This document shows, in pieces, positions 14,134-16,121 of a DNA stretch of 16,121 bases. The position numbers and the translations under genes were made by a program. Where the stretch lies: NCBI GenBank assembly GCA_020028375.1, contig JAHZNX010000016.1, forward strand, positions 1 to 16,121, written 5' to 3'. Positions within the stretch are counted from its first letter, which is position 1, and the number at the start of each line of letters is the position of its first letter. The stretch comes from Betaproteobacteria bacterium. GTDB lineage: Bacteria > Pseudomonadota > Gammaproteobacteria > Burkholderiales > SG8-41. A model generated the notes under the pieces. That model saw only the letters and a program-made list of their open reading frames with translations, was not told the DNA's origin and searched no databases.

Positions 14134-14508
14134 CTACGTACAGAACCGGCCCACGTTGACGAGGACGTTCGAAAGCCGCCCGTTCAGCGGGATGAGGATC
14201 GCCCGCGCGCGCCGGGTGCAGATCAGCCACTCGCGCGTCTCCCGCTCGCACACGAGGTGCGGTTCGGTCTCGCGCGCGGCTCCCTTCGTATCGATGAACT
14301 GCCTGCGGCCGGCAGTGCACGAGAACCCGAGCGCTCCCATCGCGGCCGGGACGTCCTTGAACGCAGAGCCCACCGGCGTTCGCGCCAGTATCGCCGCGCT
14401 CTCCGCGTCGATCTCGTCGCTGCCCGCATAGCCGCACGCGCTGAGGGCCACGAGGAGTGCGGCTGCGCTCACGAGAGTGACGAGTGACGGGTGACGAGGG
14501 ACGGGCAC
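14134..14508 (-). CDS. Small hypothetical lipoprotein
   Basis: 124 residues if the GTG at 14508 is used. The N-terminus (PVPRHPSLVTLVSAAALLVALSAC) is a lipoprotein signal with an LSAC lipobox at Cys25. An alternative GTG at 14472 would leave only 12 residues before the Cys and no positive charge. The mature part carries a short helical stretch (EIDAESAAILARTPVGSAF) and a small domain with cysteines at SCTAG, LVCERE, WLICTRR and GRFCT that probably form disulfides. No family is recognised. It begins 5 bp after the GNAT gene stop, which suggests co-transcription. Codons 2-10 are encoded by a heptamer tandem array, so copy-number change would shift the frame. Confidence 0.7.
   Translation of the reverse strand: MPVPRHPSLVTLVSAAALLVALSACGYAGSDEIDAESAAILARTPVGSAFKDVPAAMGALGFSCTAGRRQFIDTKGAARETEPHLVCERETREWLICTRRARAILIPLNGRLSNVLVNVGRFCT
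14477..14504. repeat. Four-unit heptamer tandem array in a lipoprotein signal region
   Basis: Plus-strand units are GTGACGA, GTGACGG, GTGACGA and GGGACGG, directly adjacent. The array falls in the first codons of the minus-strand lipoprotein gene, where the reverse complement encodes part of PRHPSLVTLV. Seven is not a multiple of three. Confidence 0.8.
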
Positions 14509-14513
14509 CGGTC

Positions 14514-15239
14514 TCAGCCGCGCTGCTTGAGCACCGGTGCGGTCAGATCCGACAGGCGGACGCGCTGGCGTCCCTTCCCGTCGAAATTGCCGGGGTCGAG
14601 CCAGCGCAGGAACGCCCGCTCCAGCTCCGGCCATTCGCTGTCGATCGCGGCATACCACGCCGTGTCGCGGCCGCGGCCCTTGTAGACGACGGCCTGCCGG
14701 AAGACGCCCTCGAACGACAATCCCAGCCTCTGCGCGGCGGCGCGCGAAGCGGCGTTCAACGCGTCGCACTTCCACTCGTAGCGCCGGTAGCCGAGCCCGA
14801 AAGCGCGCTGCATCATGAGGTACATCGCTTCGGTCGCGGCGCGGCTGCGCTGGAGCACCGGCGAGTAGTTGATGTTGCCCACCTCGATCACGCCGTTCCG
14901 GGGATCGATGCGCAGGAAGCTCGCAATGCCGGTTGCCTGGTGCCTGGTTCCGTCGATGATGGTGTGAAACAGGGGATCCTCGCCCAGGCAGGAGGATTCC
15001 AACCACTGCCGGTAGGCCGCGAGCGTCGCGAAGGGGCCCGCGCCGAGGTAAGTGAAATTGCGGCCGCCCGGGTCGAGCGAGTTCGCGCGGAAAAGCTCCT
15101 CCGCGTGGCGGGCTGGATCGATGGGTTCAACGCGGCAGTAGCGGCCCACCATCGCCGTCCGCGGCGGACGCAGAGGCTCTTTCCAGCCCGGCAGGGGGAA
15201 GCCGATCGGCTGTCCGAACTCGTTGCAGTCGGCGCTCAT
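14514..15239 (-). CDS. GNAT-family N-acetyltransferase
   Basis: 241 residues from the ATG at 15239; the longer opening would run through the upstream gene. An N-terminal FGQPIGFPLPGWKEP segment is followed by a RimJ/RimL-like GNAT domain. Its landmarks are CRVEPIDPARHAEELFRA (35-52), TGIASFLRIDPRNGVIEVGNINYSP (103-127), the acetyl-CoA loop LQRSRAATEAMY (129-140) and the YRRYEWKCDALNAASRAAAQRLGLSFEGVFRQ strand-helix (151-182) typical of the family. It should transfer an acetyl group from acetyl-CoA to an amine, possibly a protein N-terminus or small molecule; the substrate is unknown. It starts 7 bp after the hotdog-like gene and ends 5 bp before the lipoprotein GTG, so it is in the middle of an operon. 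The ribosome site is weak, consistent with coupling. Confidence 0.94.
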   Translation of the reverse strand: MSADCNEFGQPIGFPLPGWKEPLRPPRTAMVGRYCRVEPIDPARHAEELFRANSLDPGGRNFTYLGAGPFATLAAYRQWLESSCLGEDPLFHTIIDGTRHQATGIASFLRIDPRNGVIEVGNINYSPVLQRSRAATEAMYLMMQRAFGLGYRRYEWKCDALNAASRAAAQRLGLSFEGVFRQAVVYKGRGRDTAWYAAIDSEWPELERAFLRWLDPGNFDGKGRQRVRLSDLTAPVLKQRG

Positions 15240-15246
15240 GAGCCGC

Positions 15247-15987
15247 TCAGGACTGGAGCGGCGCAGGCATCTCGAACCACGTTGCCCGCGCGCAGGCGCG
15301 GCAGTCCCCCGATTCTGAAAAGAGCGCCGTGCCCGTGAAGTGACGGCGCTCGTCGCGGGCGAGCTCCCAGCCGACGATGATGCAGCGCTCGCCGACGTAG
15401 ACCGCGCTGCGCAGCGACGCCGCCATCTCGCCCAGCAGCACGGGCGTCTTCTCGGAAAACTCGAAGGAGAACGCGCCGGGACAGTCGAGCGCGGACCAGA
15501 TGAACTCGGTGCGCACGCGTCCTTTCCCGTCACCGAGCGAAGCATCGGGGATCCACGGGCAGGCGACGACTCCGTTGCGAAGCGTCCCGGCGAAGATGCG
15601 CAGCCCGTCGCCGGCAGCCCGCTCCGGGCCGCAAACGAAGCACCCCGGGAACGGGTGGGCGCGAAATCCGCGGTACGATCGCGCCGCCGCCTCCGCTTCC
15701 GCGAAGCTCGGCGCCGCGGGAATGTCGAGCGACATCACAGCCGGCCGCGCCCGTGCGACGACGGTCGCGCCCTGGACCAGTTCGACGCTCGATCCCGATT
15801 CCTTGACCAGCATCTCGGCATCGAGCGGCGACGGGACCTCCAGCCGTACCAGCGAGGACCCGGCTGCGTAACGGGCGAGCCGGCCGCAGACATACCCCCC
15901 GTTGCCCGAATCCGGCGGACCGCGAAAACGCCGCTCGATCCGGATCGTCCGGGGCAGGGTCCTCGATTCGGGAGGCCTGTCGGTCAC
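15247..15987 (-). CDS. Hotdog-fold thioesterase-like protein with CFVCG motif
   Basis: 246 residues starting at the GTG at 15987; an in-frame TGA lies two codons upstream, so it cannot extend. Residues 19-38 (RRFRGPPDSGNGGYVCGRLA) resemble the N-terminal strand and hot-dog helix start of acyl-CoA thioesterase-like proteins. A second half with VRTEFIWSALDCPGAFSF and YVGERCIIVGWELARDERRHFTGTALF looks like a repeated hotdog unit. Between them, HPFPGCFVCGPERAAGDGLRI (111-131) carries a Cys-x-x-Cys pair. I infer a double-hotdog acyl-CoA binding or thioesterase-related role; no catalytic residue can be assigned with confidence. It is first in the minus-strand run with the GNAT gene 7 bp downstream. 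Its start codon lies within a heptamer array, with no clear ribosome site. Confidence 0.8.
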   Translation of the reverse strand: MTDRPPESRTLPRTIRIERRFRGPPDSGNGGYVCGRLARYAAGSSLVRLEVPSPLDAEMLVKESGSSVELVQGATVVARARPAVMSLDIPAAPSFAEAEAAARSYRGFRAHPFPGCFVCGPERAAGDGLRIFAGTLRNGVVACPWIPDASLGDGKGRVRTEFIWSALDCPGAFSFEFSEKTPVLLGEMAASLRSAVYVGERCIIVGWELARDERRHFTGTALFSESGDCRACARATWFEMPAPLQS

Positions 15988-16008
15988 GGGTCACCCATCA
16001 TCGGTCAC
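15981..16008 (-). repeat. Four-unit heptamer array overlapping the start of the hotdog-like gene
   Basis: On the minus strand the units are GTGACCG, ATGATGG, GTGACCC and GTGACCG. The last one begins with the GTG start codon of the gene at 15247-15987. Its composition resembles the array at 14477-14504 but is on the opposite strand. CCTGT and ACAGG flank the array. Confidence 0.65.
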
Positions 16009-16042
16009 AGGCCAATAATCTTAGAGCGCCTGACAAAATGAA

Positions 16043-16121
16043 CTCCCCTCCTGCCTGAGGAGGGGTGCCCGCGCCAGTGGGCGGGGTGGTGGGAGCTAGG
16101 CGTTCCGATGTAACCACCCCG
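16043..16121. repeat. Large palindromic intergenic repeat, running off the window
   Basis: CCCCTCCT (16045-16052) pairs with AGGAGGGG (16058-16065). Further out, CGGGGTGGT (16082-16090) pairs with ACCACCCCG (16113-16121), which is the last base visible. It is a different sub-type from the repeats at 521, 1623 and 5869. It probably continues beyond the end of the window. Confidence 0.75.

Overview
The window is GC-rich, with gene content and codon use typical of a betaproteobacterium (Burkholderiales-like). The main clue is four 'Bug' (Bordetella uptake gene, TctC-type) periplasmic solute-binding protein genes in the first 7 kb, with no TctA/TctB membrane partner in view. That expansion is characteristic of soil and aquatic betaproteobacteria. 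No rRNA, tRNA, CRISPR array, transposase or phage gene was found. The organism call is inference from gene content.

Positions 1-7050 hold the 3' end of one Bug gene, two further Bug genes on the minus strand (565-1548, 2147-3130) whose 70-bp upstream leaders look like copies of each other, and a fourth Bug gene on the plus strand (6050-7021). Between them lie a small hypothetical protein, a DUF1080 (3-keto-disaccharide hydrolase domain) exported protein, a zinc-less MDR quinone-reductase-like oxidoreductase, and an aldo/keto reductase. Palindromic C/G-rich intergenic repeats are scattered here, and one supplies the last codons and stop of the aldo/keto reductase.

Positions 7055-9986 contain a minus-strand pair (DUF1993 protein, then a glutathione S-transferase) and a plus-strand LVIVD-repeat beta-propeller lipoprotein with its own probable promoter. 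A strong hairpin region follows.

Positions 10090-12847 hold a cell-envelope regulatory module. An ECF sigma factor and its RskA-type membrane anti-sigma factor overlap by ATGA and are followed by a secreted COG4315 (YxFxxD repeat) protein. A DUF3455 lipoprotein is transcribed divergently. The next plus-strand gene (12928-13293) is a SAM methyltransferase that has lost its middle in frame, apparently through recombination between two GPAGE-coding stretches.

Positions 13427-15987 are a minus-strand run: a hotdog/thioesterase-like protein, a GNAT acetyltransferase, a small lipoprotein and a two-TM conserved membrane protein. Two four-unit heptamer arrays (GTGAC-based) sit exactly at gene starts in this run; one lies inside the predicted signal-peptide codons of the lipoprotein. 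The window ends inside another palindromic repeat.

No clearly new multi-gene system is evident. The items most worth a second look are the sigma/anti-sigma envelope module with its divergent lipoprotein, the internally deleted methyltransferase, the duplicated Bug promoter-leaders and the heptamer arrays at gene starts.
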